This document shows, in pieces, positions 35,101 through 46,773 of a stretch of 64,000 nucleotides of DNA. How positions within the stretch are numbered: the stretch's first letter is position 1; each line of letters starts with the position of its first letter. The DNA lies in the NCBI GenBank assembly GCA_963457665.1, contig OY735209.1:5355417-5419416 (forward strand), in the 5' to 3' direction. The DNA is from Thysanoteuthis rhombus. Lineage: Eukaryota > Mollusca > Cephalopoda > Oegopsida > Thysanoteuthidae. The translations under genes and the position numbers were made by a program. Under the pieces are notes generated by a model. That model had not been told where the DNA came from, ran no database searches, and was given only the letters and a program-made list of their open reading frames with translations.

Positions 35101-35655
35101 CTCCTGTTGTCTATTGTCCAGAGAACTTCATTGAGAACCATTGGAGATATTGTGTAAACAGTCATGAGCATATACAGAAATTTAATTATGATAATAGAGA
35201 CAATGTGGAAACCAAGTTTAATTCAAAATAAAATTTAATCTTATTTTTGCAATACAAGAGCAAGCTTCCCTGAACAAATGAAAATAAGTATAATGAGAAT
35301 ACAAGAAACCCAGGTGAAGAAGAAGGAAAGGTAGCTTATCTGTGAGGAAATGGCTGTGTGAGATTAGTAAAGGAGGGGGAATTGTACACCATAATTGTAT
35401 TTGAAAGAAAAAAACGGAAATATATCTCTCAATTAAGAGATAAAAGATAAGCTTGGCTGCATTAGGGTCAAACTCCCTTTCTTCATCAAAATCTAAAAGG
35501 TAATTAAAAATGAATTCCTTTCTCCATACAATATGATCAGGGCTCCTGTGATACCTGTTGCAAAAAAAATGACCACATTCCCAATTATTGTTTCTATATT
35601 TGTAAATTTTCAGGTTTAAAAATTCAGACATTTATTGATTTAATGAAAAAAAAAG
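32111..35655. other. Long non-coding stretch
   Basis: About 3.5 kb of AT-rich DNA. Open frames of 60-137 codons (for example 33650-33880 + and 35218-35631 -) lack domain signatures. The 137-codon - strand frame is Phe, Leu, Ile and Tyr rich with no motif I recognise, and it abuts a family B copy. No RNA gene or repeat family was identified. Confidence 0.4.
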
Positions 35656-35656
35656 T

Positions 35657-36125
35657 TGAGTAATTATCTCCCTTGACAATCAAAATTAGAAATCATTTTC
35701 TGATCAAAAACAAAAGCTTTTTAAACAGAATTTAAGCCAGAAATATTTAGTTCATCTAAAATTGAATTGTTTCTCTGTTTTTTCTCTAACGTTGCATTTC
35801 CTGAAGGAAGAGAAATCAGACGAAAGAAAAGAAAAAGAAGTAAGTATAACATTCTCTTATTTTCTTTGTTTATAAATAAAAATGAATTTTTGCAGAAAGA
35901 GACAAAACGTCTTTTTGTAAATTAAACAAAGAAATGACGTTTTTCATAAACAATAAGCATTAATCTTTCGATATTTAATCCCATTTTATCTTTTATCTAA
36001 AAATTCATCTGGAATCAGGCGATTCCTTTCTATTGAAAACTGATTACGATCACTTGAAGATATTTTTTCATTCATCTTTTCTGTTTTCTAATAATCGCAC
36101 CAAAAATTGTGTTCCTAATTTTATT
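35657..36125 (+). repeat. Dispersed repeat family B, copy 2
   Basis: Contains the same ~330-bp core as copies 1 and 3, with few differences: ACAAAACGTC in place of ACAAAAAGTC and GGAATCAGGCGATTCC in place of GGAATCAGACGATTCC. The donor-like GTAAGTATA begins at 35840. Confidence 0.8.
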
Positions 36126-37160
36126 TTGTTGAGTAAATTGGTTTTAAAAAAATGGCAAAAATATTTGACAACATTCTTGAAAAAAAATTGCTGAAAAGAA
36201 GTCATTTTAAGAACTCTTTTTTTTTCTCAAGTTTCCAGATCTCATGCTTAACTTTTTTTTGAGAATTTGATTCAAATCTGTTTCAAATTGTTCCTAGATC
36301 ATTGTAGTTTATGGAGAGAAAAAAACAAACTATTATCATTTTGTGGAATATCGCAGATATTTTTTAACATTTACCAGGTTCATTTGGCCGCTCATACTTA
36401 TAAAAGAACTGGCATTCCTTCGATAAGCATAGCTGGCTGGGTCAGTCAACGTTTTTAGATCGGAAGAGACTAAAATTGTCTGCCTTTCATACATGATATT
36501 CAATTGAGTTTAATACTGTTTCTGATACTTGATTTGATTCAATAATTATTCAATATTTTTTGTTAAATAATTGTATGTAAATAATTGTAAAAAATGGCTT
36601 AACCTTGTCTCTAATATTTCATTTGATCATTGAAGGGATGGGGTTAGATCAAATGAAATATTAGAGGCAGGAACGACTTTAAATATATTTATCAATATAG
36701 ATTGATTTGTTATTTAATGAAAATCTTCTTACTTTGGTGTCTTCTTTTTCTTCAAGAAGGAGAAATCTTTCAATTATTTTTGTAAAATCCACCACAACAA
36801 GTTCTGTAGGAATTTGGAATTATAATTTAATATGAACAATGGTGTAATCCTGTCTCTAATGTTTCATTCAATAATCATAGATTTAGGGATATTTAGGTGA
36901 TCAAATCCTTATAAATTTAGGCATATTAAGATGTAGATGCTTTTAGTCACTTCTAGCCTACCGTACCTGATTTCTTGAATGGCTCACTCAGCTGGTGATG
37001 ATTTGTGAAAGAATGTCATGATATATGTTAGCCACCTGACATCCATTCTTTTAGATTTCTTGAAGAAGTCATTGATGCCCAAAGTTATTTGTCACTTCAA
37101 ATTGTTACGGTTCTATTATTAAATTGAGGGAGACATCCGTAATCCTGTTTCTAAAAAAAG
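36126..37160. other. Non-coding stretch with a perfect hairpin
   Basis: No gene recognised. A 20-bp perfect inverted repeat lies at 36609-36628 and 36647-36666 with an 18-nt loop. A partial copy of its left arm (TGTCTCTAATGTTTCATT) lies near 36851. Confidence 0.6.
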
Positions 37161-37164
37161 AAAA

Positions 37165-38010
37165 AAAAGCAAGTCTTGTTAGTCACTCAATATAAACATC
37201 TTTTGGCAGCATGCCATGTTAGGGTGGATCAATTAAAAAATTGGAAAAAGGGATGATCGATAAATAAGTTACTTCTCTTGCCTTCTGATGGGTACGGATC
37301 ATTTAAAAAAATCTGAATTTAGAAAAAAAAAATGCATGAACAATGCCAGTTACAAATTAAGGGACCAATTTAGCATACGCTTGCATAGTAAGTTAAACCT
37401 CTCACGAAAAACCTATTGGAGGATTTTAAAAGAAATTTCAGGCATAGGAAGTAAATGTTTAAATTTTTTTGCACTCTAGCTCCTTTGGAGCTATTTGAAT
37501 GCTTGACATATATATATAGCCAGCCAGACCCACTTAAAAACTGGAAAAACTTATATTGATGTTGACAATTTTGATTGACTGTTTCTATAATAGTTTTATT
37601 AAAACCATCCAAGTTCTCCCTTGAAAGATTGGCAATTTTTTAGTACTGAACTGAAGGTAGTATTCATAATTTTAAAGTATGGAAGCTTAAAGTGGAAAAA
37701 CAGATTTGCATTTTTTTCTTCCCATCAACTAAAAAACTAAAAACTAAATTTATGGTGTTAGTTAGGGGTCTAGTTTTAAGTGTATTTTGATCTTGGAAAA
37801 TCAAAATATTTCAACTGGTTTTAATTTCTGAATTGAATTTATATATCAAACCTTTGATTACTTGACACGGCTTTTCTGAGGATGCCATCTCAAAATTAAC
37901 AGTAAAAGAGAAAAAGACAAATGTGATGTTTAGTTTTATGCAATTCACAAAATTGGAAACAAAAATTAAAAAAGGAAAGAAAGACTGGATTTCATGGTAG
38001 GAATTGCAAT
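37165..38010 (+). repeat. Dispersed repeat family A, copy 3
   Basis: Landmarks in order are GTTAGTCACTCAATATAAAC, TTTTGGCAGCATGCC, GATAAATAAGTTACT, AGCCAGCCAGACCCACTTAA, ATGTTGACAATTTT and TTTTGATCTTGGAAAATCAA. The distal third is more diverged than in copy 1. Confidence 0.65.
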
Positions 38011-38690
38011 TTCTGATTCGATGTAAAATAATCTTGCTTATAATGCGTCTAGATACTTTATTTTAAATTTATATAAACGAGGGAATACAAAAAATGACTT
38101 CCTTCAGGAAAACCTCTTCATCTACTTTAAACAACCATGATGGCTGCACGTATGATGTCTTCTGAAAATAATGTGCTGTTGCCAATTGATGAAAAAAACC
38201 CATGTTCCTGCCTTCATTTGTTTGCAGGTTATTAACAGTCAGAAAGTGCAATGAATGGGCTGGATCATGTGATTGATTTTCAAAACCCAACAAATTTTCG
38301 AAACATGTTTTATCAAGTGGTAAAAACTGCACTCTCCTGTCTTCAATATCTATGCTTTATGAGTCACTCCTACCACCGATGGATTTGGTGAGAGTAATTT
38401 TGCTTTCTGCTTGGCTGTGATGAAGTTTGCAATCTATTGGTAAATATTTGACTTACCCCTTAGGAAATTAAAAGTGATTGACGTTTTAATGATATTCAAA
38501 ATGAATAAATGTTCAAACCAACTTCAATATTGTCTCCAAGGTTGGAACTGAAATATCTAAAATATGTAGAAATGATATTTTTTCCAACAACCCTGCCCAC
38601 TGCTGGGTAAAACTCTACTACTCCTATCCAACTGAAGACAATCACTGCAAATTTTGTATTGGATATACATTTTTATGTATATGAAAAACT
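38011..38690. other. Non-coding stretch
   Basis: The - strand open frame at 38069-38332 (87 codons) has no recognised motif. Nothing else found. Confidence 0.4.
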
Positions 38691-38696
38691 TGTCAC

Positions 38697-38875
38697 TTTG
38701 ACTCAGTCACTAAGAGTGCTGCCTACCAATCATCCATTTGGTCATGATTTCAAATCACAACAGGGAAGTGTTGATTTCATACATCAGGGTTTAACATGAC
38801 AAGACAGACAGACTGTGAAGAATTTACTTCCTTAAATTAAGTGAGGATTGTTCTTGCTGTTACAGTGGAAAAACA
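38697..38875 (+). repeat. tRNA-derived SINE
   Basis: The first 65 bp resembles a tRNA. It has an A-box-like TGACTCAGTCACTAAGAG (38699-38716) and a B-box-like GATTTCAAATCAC (38746-38758), at about the spacing expected for an internal RNA polymerase III promoter. The body (AACATGACAAGACAGACAGA, GTGAGGATTGTTCTTGCTGT) recurs inverted at 15530-15620. No poly(A) is obvious; family C sequence follows directly. Confidence 0.6.
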
Positions 38876-38884
38876 AAATCAAAT

Positions 38885-39020
38885 ATATTTTATGAAAAAA
38901 ATAATATCTCTGGGTCAGTGATTCTTTCTTCCAGTCTGCACAAGAAAGACAAAATACAAAACGCTATGGAAAATCCCCACCTCAAAGACTTGGAAACGTT
39001 CAACTCCTTTTTTATCAAAG
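38885..39020 (+). repeat. Dispersed repeat family C, copy 2
   Basis: Pairs with 14835-14975. It directly follows the SINE, so it could be the SINE tail, or the SINE could be inserted beside it. Confidence 0.5.
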
Positions 39021-39294
39021 CAAGAGTTGCCTGAAACAACTATTCCCAGCAAATCTCCTGCTCACAGACTATCAAAAATGAGATCAATTCCGCCTCTTTC
39101 TTCTTGATGACTGAGTTCAGTGGCTCTCTTTTGTTTCTGCTTCACCCATTATCGATCTGCGTGCCCCTATCTGGCCTTTCCCTCCCTCTCTTTTACCTCA
39201 ACACAGTCTTTGTGTTACGATTTCTATCTCATGATCTATCTTTTATCCCAACCGCTTTTAACTAAAATTAGAAGTATTAAAAATTACTTTCAGG

Positions 39295-39820
39295 CTTAAA
39301 GATGAACAGAACAAAGACAAAAGCAATGTTCAATGATAAAGTCCCCTAAAAGACGATGAGAATAGAGGGCATGGATCTAAAAGAGATTAACAAATACATG
39401 TACCTAGGACAGATGATAGATTCAAAGAGAGACCATGAAAGCAAAATAAAACTACGCATAATGATCATCTGGGAATCATTTGGCAATAAATTGAAGAGCA
39501 CCCCCTTTATGCCTAAAGCAATGAATGCATAATACCAGCTATGACTCATGGATGCGAATCATGGAAACAAGCAAAACAAATCAGAAGTCAACTTAGAGTC
39601 TTGCAGAGAGCCATGGAAAGAGCAATGCTAGAGATAACACTTGGAAAGACTGGAGTGAAGGATATCATTCAGATAATTAGGCAACCAAAATGGAGATGGA
39701 TAGAAGACTTGGCAAGAAAGTATGACAACAGATAGAGCTGAAGGCTGATTGATTGGTGTCTATGAGAAAGTAAATGTAGTAGGAAAAGACCAGACATTAA
39801 ATGATGGAGCAAGGTATCTC

Positions 39821-39822
<2 letters not shown>
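39295..39822 (+). mobile_element. RTE-clade non-LTR retrotransposon, 3' end relic
   Basis: Carries the C-terminal portion of an RTE-type reverse transcriptase. NRTKTKAMF lies near 39310, INKYMYLGQMIDS near 39388, TYGCESW-like MTHGCESW at 39541, LRVLQRAMERAMLEITLG near 39600 and KWRWIEDLAR near 39690. Stops and at least one frameshift separate the pieces. The copy runs straight into a (TA)n tract at 39822, consistent with the microsatellite-like tail of this clade. A 66-codon piece (39541-39735) is still open. Confidence 0.75.

Positions 39823-39862
<40 letters not shown>
39822..39862. repeat. (TA)n microsatellite at the end of the RTE relic
   Basis: Uninterrupted AT dinucleotides beginning where the element's coding similarity ends. 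Confidence 0.95.
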
Positions 39863-39866
<4 letters not shown>

Positions 39867-40595
39867 GTTCAGAGGCTCACCATTAAATTGTTGATTATAA
39901 ATGCTATCAAAATTTAATTTCATTCAAAATAAGTAAACAGAAACTTGAATGCCTTTCCACACACACTAAATGCAAACTTTATTCACCTATCTATCTTATG
40001 CTGTTCATATCTATTACAAACAAGTACATCAACTATTTCAGTATATAATACTTATCCCTTTTTTAAACTAATTTCACAAAAATACATACATTTCTGCTCA
40101 TCAATACATAAATGGAATTCATCAATATTTTTCCAATTATAACTCCGTGCAATTTTTGTTACTGTGTAAAAAAGTAGAGAAAGAGGTTAGTGTTTTGATG
40201 CGATTCATTACAGCAGGGTTCACAATATAAAGCAAGTAGGTGGTGAGCCCCAGCTTTTTTACTTACGTTATCATCAATTTGTCTAGAAAACTACAAATAA
40301 GAAAAGTTTTTCCCTTCAAACCTATAAGGCCGATATTTCAAACTGACTGCTCTACAAGAAGCTGACATTCCAGTCTAAGCACTATTTCAAACCGTATGCC
40401 TATTTGATGACGGAGGTTATATAACTCTCATCCCAATTAGAAATGTACATGCCTTATGCCGGCAAACCAACAGAAGAAAACAAAATGAATTAAACAAAAG
40501 CTTCTCAGTAATCACTGAACAATTATTTTAAAATGAATCATTCAAACCATTCCCATCAGGAGTTAAGGCACAGGGTATCTGAAAGCACACAGGCT
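39863..40595. other. Non-coding stretch
   Basis: No gene or repeat recognised. Confidence 0.4.
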
Positions 40596-40597
40596 AA

Positions 40598-40772
40598 AGG
40601 GTTCAGTCATTGATGAGATGAGGTTTCAAAGGGCCCAGTCATTGATGGGATGAGAGTTTAGTCATTTATGGGGTTAGGATTCAAAGGGTTCAATCATCGA
40701 TAAAACGAGGGTCGAAAGGGTTTCATCATTGATGAGATGAGGATTCAAGCGGGTCAGTCATTGATATGATGC
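40598..40772. repeat. 32-bp minisatellite, about five to six units
   Basis: Diverged units built on GGGTTCAGTCATTGATGAGA followed by TGAGGTTTCAAA. One unit pair is altered in length (26 and 29 bp). Confidence 0.8.
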
Positions 40773-41825
40773 TTTTTAGTTTTACTTTCCTGAAAAATGC
40801 CTGAGAAAAAAACCCTCAATCTCAGTATTCAATGGTCAGACAATCTATTTATTCCCTAAATATTCTTCTGGAGAATACCCAACTAATTTTTGGGTGCATC
40901 TTTTTACGTGTAGCATACTAAAAGTCATGAAGTGTGGTATGTAATTATTTTGTTTCTAAATACTGTAATTTAGTATACCTTGTAATCTATTGTAGTTAAT
41001 TTGGTCATATCATTTGATTGAAAACAAACATTAAAGAATGCCTTTGGTCATTTGTTCGATTTCCAATTAGTTTCCAAAAAATAAACAGTGTCTACAGTCT
41101 CCTACCATTATTATAATCTCCTTCCATTGAATATTGGCTTTACCCATCCAACAGTTATTCTGGCTCGGTTACAACAAGATTGACTTTCTTGGATCCCTGA
41201 AGTACCACTTGTCGGCAACAAAAAAATATCACAATTCTTTTTATCATTTTAGCATTTGTAAATTTCCAGTTTTGAAAATAATAGAAATAAGCCATGGCAG
41301 AGGCTCTCTATGACTAGAGGTATGTCGACCTTAGAGACCGCAATTGATGCAAGATTTGACGGGATTTCCGGCCGAGGATCAGGATTCCTAAAGTTCTCGG
41401 AAATCTTTTTGTAGATCTGCAGAGAATCAAAATAGTCCTGCTATCCTTATACTCCTTATTCAATCTTACAAAATTCTACTGATTACACTAGAAAATATGA
41501 TAATGAGACAACAAAACATCGTAAGATAATCTAGCGAAGTTCGAATCAGCTAGTATCAACAATACGCGGAACATGGGAGCCTGTGATTATGAATCAATCA
41601 GAATACATTTTGGTCTTCACTGCAAAGAACCACATCAGGGCTGCCGAATTGACCATTTTCGGCTTGATCTGATGGATTTCTTCTCCTATTTAGCCGTATA
41701 ATGAAAGTAGTTGCAAATAGTTACAAGATGTTTTTCACTTGTGCGTTGTAATACGATGTTCTTTTTGCAGCATTTAGAACGCTTAATACACTGCTAAAAA
41801 TCCAAATAGAATTGAAATAAAGGTA

Positions 41826-41828
<3 letters not shown>
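40773..41828. other. Non-coding stretch
   Basis: About 1 kb with no recognised gene. The part at 41290-41600 has somewhat higher GC and CpG content but no open frame or motif. Confidence 0.4.

Positions 41829-41872
<44 letters not shown>
41829..41872. repeat. (TA)n microsatellite
   Basis: Uninterrupted AT dinucleotides. Confidence 0.95.
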
Positions 41873-41874
<2 letters not shown>

Positions 41875-41944
41875 CTTTGGTCCATAGGCTGAGCTTGTAT
41901 TTCCTTTGAAAATTCATTGGATTTTTTAAAATTGGAAAAATACT

Positions 41945-42500
41945 ATTGTAAGATGAACAGATTCCATTGAGTGGATCTTGATTTCGTTAAATGATAAAAT
42001 AAAACCCCGCAGGCTTCCATTTTTTTTCATTGATTACTTCCCTTGACTTCCGCTCTTCACAAATCATTTTCTGATCGCAAACAAAAGACTTTTTTTTTAA
42101 GGAAATTTAATCCCGAAATATTTATTTGATTTGAAATGTAGTAGTTTCTATGTTTTTCTCTTGTCTTGCATTTCCCTAAGGAAGAGAAATCAGATGAAAG
42201 AAAAGAGAAAGAAGTAAGTATAACGTTCTCTTATTTTCTTTGTTTATAAATAAAAATGAATTTTTGCAGAAAGAGACAAAAAGTCTTTTTGTAAATTAAA
42301 CAAAGAAATGACGTTTCTCATAAACAATAAGCATTAATCTTTCAATATTTAATCCTATTTTATCGTTTATCTAAAAATTCATCTGGAATCAGACGATTCC
42401 TTTTTATTGAAAACTGATTATGATCACTTGAAGATATTTTTTCATTCATCTTTTCTGTTTTCTAATAATCGCACCAAAAATTGTTTACTCCATTTTATTT
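41945..42500 (+). repeat. Dispersed repeat family B, copy 3
   Basis: Head (GAGTGGATCTTGATTTCGTT) matches copy 1 and the fragment at 52640-52715. The core starting at about 42178 is almost identical to copy 1. The donor-like GTAAGTATA starts at 42214. Confidence 0.8.
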
Positions 42501-43090
42501 TTAAATTTGTTCAAAAAAGTTATTGAAAGCCACGATTTAGTCTGATTCACTTCCACCCATGGACGTGAAAACAGCAAAAATTAATTGCACTCGTATCGAA
42601 AAAAACAAACCAACAATTGAAGGCAACTGAGCACAGGTTAAAAGCAAATACAGGCAAGAGGTATTCATGGGTCACGTACTTGCATGAGATGGTTATTCGT
42701 AAATTTTATCCTTATGATTTGTTCATGGATTTAATTTATAGTATTAGACATTATTATCCTCAAATAATCATGATAATTATTATATTTAATAATCAAATAA
42801 ATCTAAATATAGAATAGATGACTGATAATGTGAAAAATACAAATAATTTGAAAAATTAAATATTAATAAACAATGATAATAAATATTACAAATTAAATTA
42901 ATTCTTTATTTTAATGTTGATCCGGTTGTCTTCATTTGTGTTCCTTTGCTAATATATTTCATATGTACGCTGTCCAGCCATCTGTATTATTTCTTAATAA
43001 ATAATAATACATTGGCTGAGGGGATCCTTGTGTAGATAAATCAAGCTCCAGATTTTTCTTAGATTCATGATGAGACTTTGTGAAATAACA
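42501..43090. other. Non-coding stretch
   Basis: Strongly AT-rich, with TTATTATT-type simple sequence near 42990. No gene recognised. Confidence 0.4.
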
Positions 43091-43094
43091 AGAG

Positions 43095-43500
43095 AGGGTA
43101 GACTTCCACTAACTCAAGTAATGACCTCATAAGCCACACCCTCTATTGCCAGCAGAGTACCAGCATTTAGGGGTAGGAGAAACAGAAAATTCAATATCTT
43201 GTGAAGCAAATGTCTCAGAACGACCTAAAACCTTAAAATGTTGGTATTAAAGAACTCTATTAATTACTGTAGTTTCTATGCAAATTGATATTCAAATTAA
43301 GTCACCAGAGGTCAAAAGGTCATAGTACCCAGCTGTAAGTAAAAATTTAACCTCTCTTGAAGCAGGGGAGCATTCATTGTTTGAATATTGAAGTTTTTAC
43401 ATGCATGGAATAATTAGGAAAGCTACAATGGAAGATATATGGATTTGGGGCTTCTTTTTACCAAAATTCAGCCCTAATAACTTGAAATATTGTGTAGTTT
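43095..43500 (+). repeat. Dispersed repeat family E, forward copy
   Basis: Inverted partner of 47190-47640. Shared phrases are CATAAGCCACACCCTC versus CATAAGCCACAACCTC, GAAAATTCAATAT, TATGCAAATT, CAGAGGTCAA and the CCCAGCTGTAAG-like segment. No coding capacity. Confidence 0.65.
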
Positions 43501-44420
43501 TAAAGCTAGCACTTTTGTTTGTTTATAGTCTGAAGTCCTGCATTTAGTGAGAGTCACACAGAAAAAATTATTAAATCTATTAGTGTATATCTCATTATTA
43601 CTATGACACTTCATGGAACCAAAGAGGCTCTTGTATTTGTGACGTATATTCATCATCCTGCTAACTTTTTCATTTGCAAAACTTCTGGCAAGGGACTCCA
43701 TACTTGAGGAAAATACGTTTGTCATTGTTATATTTTGTGCAATTAGGTAGGAATGTATACCCTTTTTGAATTGACCTTCCTGCTGTTGTTGGTATTGGTA
43801 GTTCTTATGCTTCTTCGAAATTAAGGGACAGTTGCATTCAGCAACATTGGCTGAGGACCCGATGAAGATATCGTCTGGAGTATGGCAAAATATGCTCTAC
43901 GGATATTTTCATATGTTACATGGCTTGTGGGAAGAAGCTTATCTAAGGATAGTTCTTTGCTGTGATGGACCTTGTGAGTTCTTAGTTGGTCAATTGTCAT
44001 GCATTTGCTGTGGTTCTTGAGTACTTCACTTGCTGACAGGACATTCCTTAGATATTGTGATGAAGAGAACTTTCCTTGTCAGCGAGTGAGTGTCTCATCA
44101 GAGAAGAAAATGGCTTTGTTTTGCTTGCATTTCTTCCCAGTCACCATGTTGGCTGATTTAAGATTGCAAGTGTTCGTAGAATTTTCACAGACGAACTGTG
44201 GTATTTTGGTGAATGTAAAATGAAAGAAATACTCAGGATAAACGGTGAAAGAAATAATGAAGTCTGATTGGGTAAGCAAATGAGTCAAGCTAAGTTATTA
44301 TTAAGACCAGCCCATCCCCCATTTTGACCTTGTGTTTAATTTTTCTCTTATTTATTGCATTTTAAACATACTGAAAATCAATGTCATGAGCTTGGTACTG
44401 CAGTAACATCAGTCGATGAT
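43501..44420. other. Non-coding stretch
   Basis: Short open frames on both strands (43832-44020, 43999-44223) with no family features. No RNA gene recognised. The LTR of the Gypsy relic may begin within the last part. Confidence 0.35.
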
Positions 44421-44429
44421 TCAGGAAGA

Positions 44430-46075
44430 ATGTGCTGAGTGAAGGAAAAAGGCTCATTGTGTCGGGTCATGTATTAGGCTGTGTGACAGTGCTTGTGAGA
44501 TCTTTACCAGTTGTTTATTTTAGCAACAGCGTTGTTACACGCGCAAACAGTGGCTCTTGTGTGCATTAGCCTGCGGACGTTTGTGACTATCCCAAGTCAG
44601 ATACTTCTGGCAAGTGGCTATTTGCTGTGTGATTTTCCAAAGTGGGATACTTCTGGCGACAAGGTATGTTGTTTCTTACAGTGAAAGGTAATTTGCAGTG
44701 GAACTTTTTCTGTCTACAGCTACAGTGAAGCACCAGCAAGCTATTTTGACTGAAATGTCGGACAGCAAATTCAACCCCAAATTAAACCCTGAGTTTGATG
44801 GCTCCGCATCCGGCCCATTCAAAGTGGAGCTGGCGTGCATCCTGTGCGTGGGAAAAACGAATCCAGCAGGTCTTCCCTCTTTGACTGGAAGGCTAGATGT
44901 CTATCCACTGCTATGCAAGGAAGCAAGATCTGACACGAATCAGATAAAGATAGCATTGTACTCAGCCATTGCAGCATATTCATTCATGATGTATGAACAA
45001 TTTGTAATATGGCACCTGTGTCTGGGCGAATCTGTAGATGTGTAGCTGGCTAAAATACGGAAGCTAACTGTGCTTTATGGAGGGATGCATGAATGTGATT
45101 TGGCATTCATGTTAGTGGCAGGAGTGCCTCTTCCAGGATGGACACTCTAATGACAAGCTGCTGGCCAGAGATTTTATGGATCAACAAAGTAGAGACCTGG
45201 GACCCACATATGCTGCAACCAATGTAAGAGTTACGACTCAAAATTCTTCAGAAAAAGAGTTAGTGGACAAGATGTCAGTGTTGGTCTCTTCCTCGGACAA
45301 GTTATACATGAGGCGCTACCTGTCATCAAAGTCCATGTCAATGGGACACCATACTTGGACATCCTTGACTCAGGCTGCTCCAACACAATAATAAGCTCAA
45401 GGCTGTGCTGGTTGTGTACCAAAACAAGTTTCCAGGTGGCTACCATAATCGCCAAGATGCAGGCATAGTGTAGAGTCAGGGTGATAAAATTCATACAAAC
45501 CCTCGGAATTCAGCTGAGGTTGATGTCTTGGTGGTACAGGAAAAGCCGCTGGACATTAGCTGGTTATTTCGTGTTTGGGGAAGGAATACTCTGCATTGAC
45601 AAGCTCGATTTCTGTGCAGATCAGCAATGAGGAAAAAATAAATCAGACTACAAAACCACGTATTGGATTTCTCTTTGTTTGCTCAAGTTGGGGATGATGC
45701 ATGCAAGCAGGCATGAACTGTAGCACTGGAGATAAAGAAGCCCATTATGGGTGCTGTACTGTCTCTGGAGGAAGCAGTTGATGTTGGCATACCTTGACGA
45801 TATCTACATCGTGAAGTGAAGTTTTCCCAGTTTAGCCTGACTTGCTCATCTGTGGGTAGCACAACACCTCACTATGGAAGCAAGGAAGTGTGCTTCCAGA
45901 CAATCTGGACATCACGCGGCGGACCATTTCATCCCATATATGGGAAGCTTGTGGGACACTCTCTCCGGTTTGTGGAATGCTTTGCATGGCAACTGGCATG
46001 ATGAAACATAGAGCAAATGCAGTCACAATAGTCAGGGACGATGGGGTGACCAACATCCCCTTCAAATGAATGATG
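44430..46075 (+). mobile_element. Decayed Gypsy-type LTR retrotransposon (gag, protease, RT pieces)
   Basis: A primer-site-like CTGGCGACAAGG (44650-44661) ends a possible LTR. After it come a Gag-like open frame (44698-45045; FDGSASGPFKVELACILC, then YEQFVIWHLCLGESVDV) and a retropepsin piece with the active-site DSG at 45367-45375 (LPVIKVHVNGTPYLDILDSG). A YLDD reverse-transcriptase motif follows at 45790-45801. A GKLVGHSLR segment (near 45940) follows in another frame. Stops are frequent, and the distance from protease to YLDD (~415 bp) is too short, so the RT domain carries an internal deletion. No integrase or 3' LTR was identified. Codon composition is clearly more GC-rich than the neighbourhood. 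Confidence 0.75.
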
Positions 46076-46470
46076 GTGGAAATTGAGGGTTTACGACTGC
46101 AAGGATAGCCTGAATCTTTTGTTCTCCTGTGTCTGATTTACTGAGGGTATTTTCCTCAGCTACTCTGAGGGGACTGGTATCATTCCACTTTATGACCCCA
46201 TTGATTACTGATGGTGAGTATTTCATTGTAGATCAGCTCGCAAAAGGCAGAATTTTTTTTTCTTTCTAGCGCCTCCGGTAAAACCAGAAGAACTCTTCGA
46301 TGACTAACTGATGGTTTGTTCCTTGACTGACTTGAAACGATCTGGGTTCTTTCCACCACAAATTGGCCCTCCTGGAATTCTGCGTGTATTTTTGGTACAG
46401 TGTTTGGCTGTGTGTATATGTATATATATGTATTTAAGAAATGGATATATCCGGTCGGATAGAAAGAACT
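46076..46470. other. Unassigned stretch after the Gypsy relic
   Basis: May contain further degraded pol sequence, but no motif is clear. Confidence 0.35.
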
Positions 46471-46477
46471 ATAAATT

Positions 46478-46773
46478 ACGTTATATTATATAGAAACTCA
46501 TTTGAAATGATCTCCCGTCGTAACAAGGTTTATATATCATTCAATTTAGACAACTTGAATAAACAATTAAAGAAAAGTAATTATTTGGCCTTTGCATTAC
46601 TGGCAACTGTTGAGCAGAATGGTGAGTGCATCACTATGTTGAAGGTTGCAGGCTCGATTCCTGCAGTAGCCCCATTTTCTTTAATTGTTTATTCTATTTA
46701 TGTTGTCTAAATTGAATGATGTATTAACTGTGTAACAATGGGAGATCATTTCAAATAGTTTTCTATACAACGC
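46478..46773. mobile_element. Palindromic element with a tRNA-like core
   Basis: Arms of about 99 bp (46478-46576 and 46675-46773) are inverted repeats: ATTTGAAATGATCTCCC, ATCATTCAATTTAGACAAC and AATAAACAATTAAAGAAAA on the left reappear reverse-complemented on the right. The 98-bp centre ends with a tRNA-like 3' half: T-stem GCAGG, 7-nt loop CTCGATT, stem CCTGC, then AGTAGCCCCA directly at the right arm. Upstream TGGC (46601) suits an A box. The 5' acceptor strand pairs only partly and the D arm is unclear, so this is tRNA-like and probably not a working tRNA. Confidence 0.6.
46594..46674 (+). ncRNA. tRNA-like sequence inside the palindrome
   Basis: It has a perfect 5-bp T stem with the GGCTCGATTCC B-box-like loop (46651-46661), a TGGC-led A-box candidate, and a terminal run ending CCCCA. 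Only about four of seven acceptor pairs form and the anticodon arm cannot be placed with confidence, so no isotype is assigned. It could supply an internal RNA polymerase III promoter to the element. Confidence 0.4.

Noticed and set aside
35218..35631. 137-codon - strand open frame as a small gene
   Set aside because: Composition is that of AT-rich non-coding DNA, no motif is recognisable, and there is no sign of conservation. Kept as unassigned DNA.
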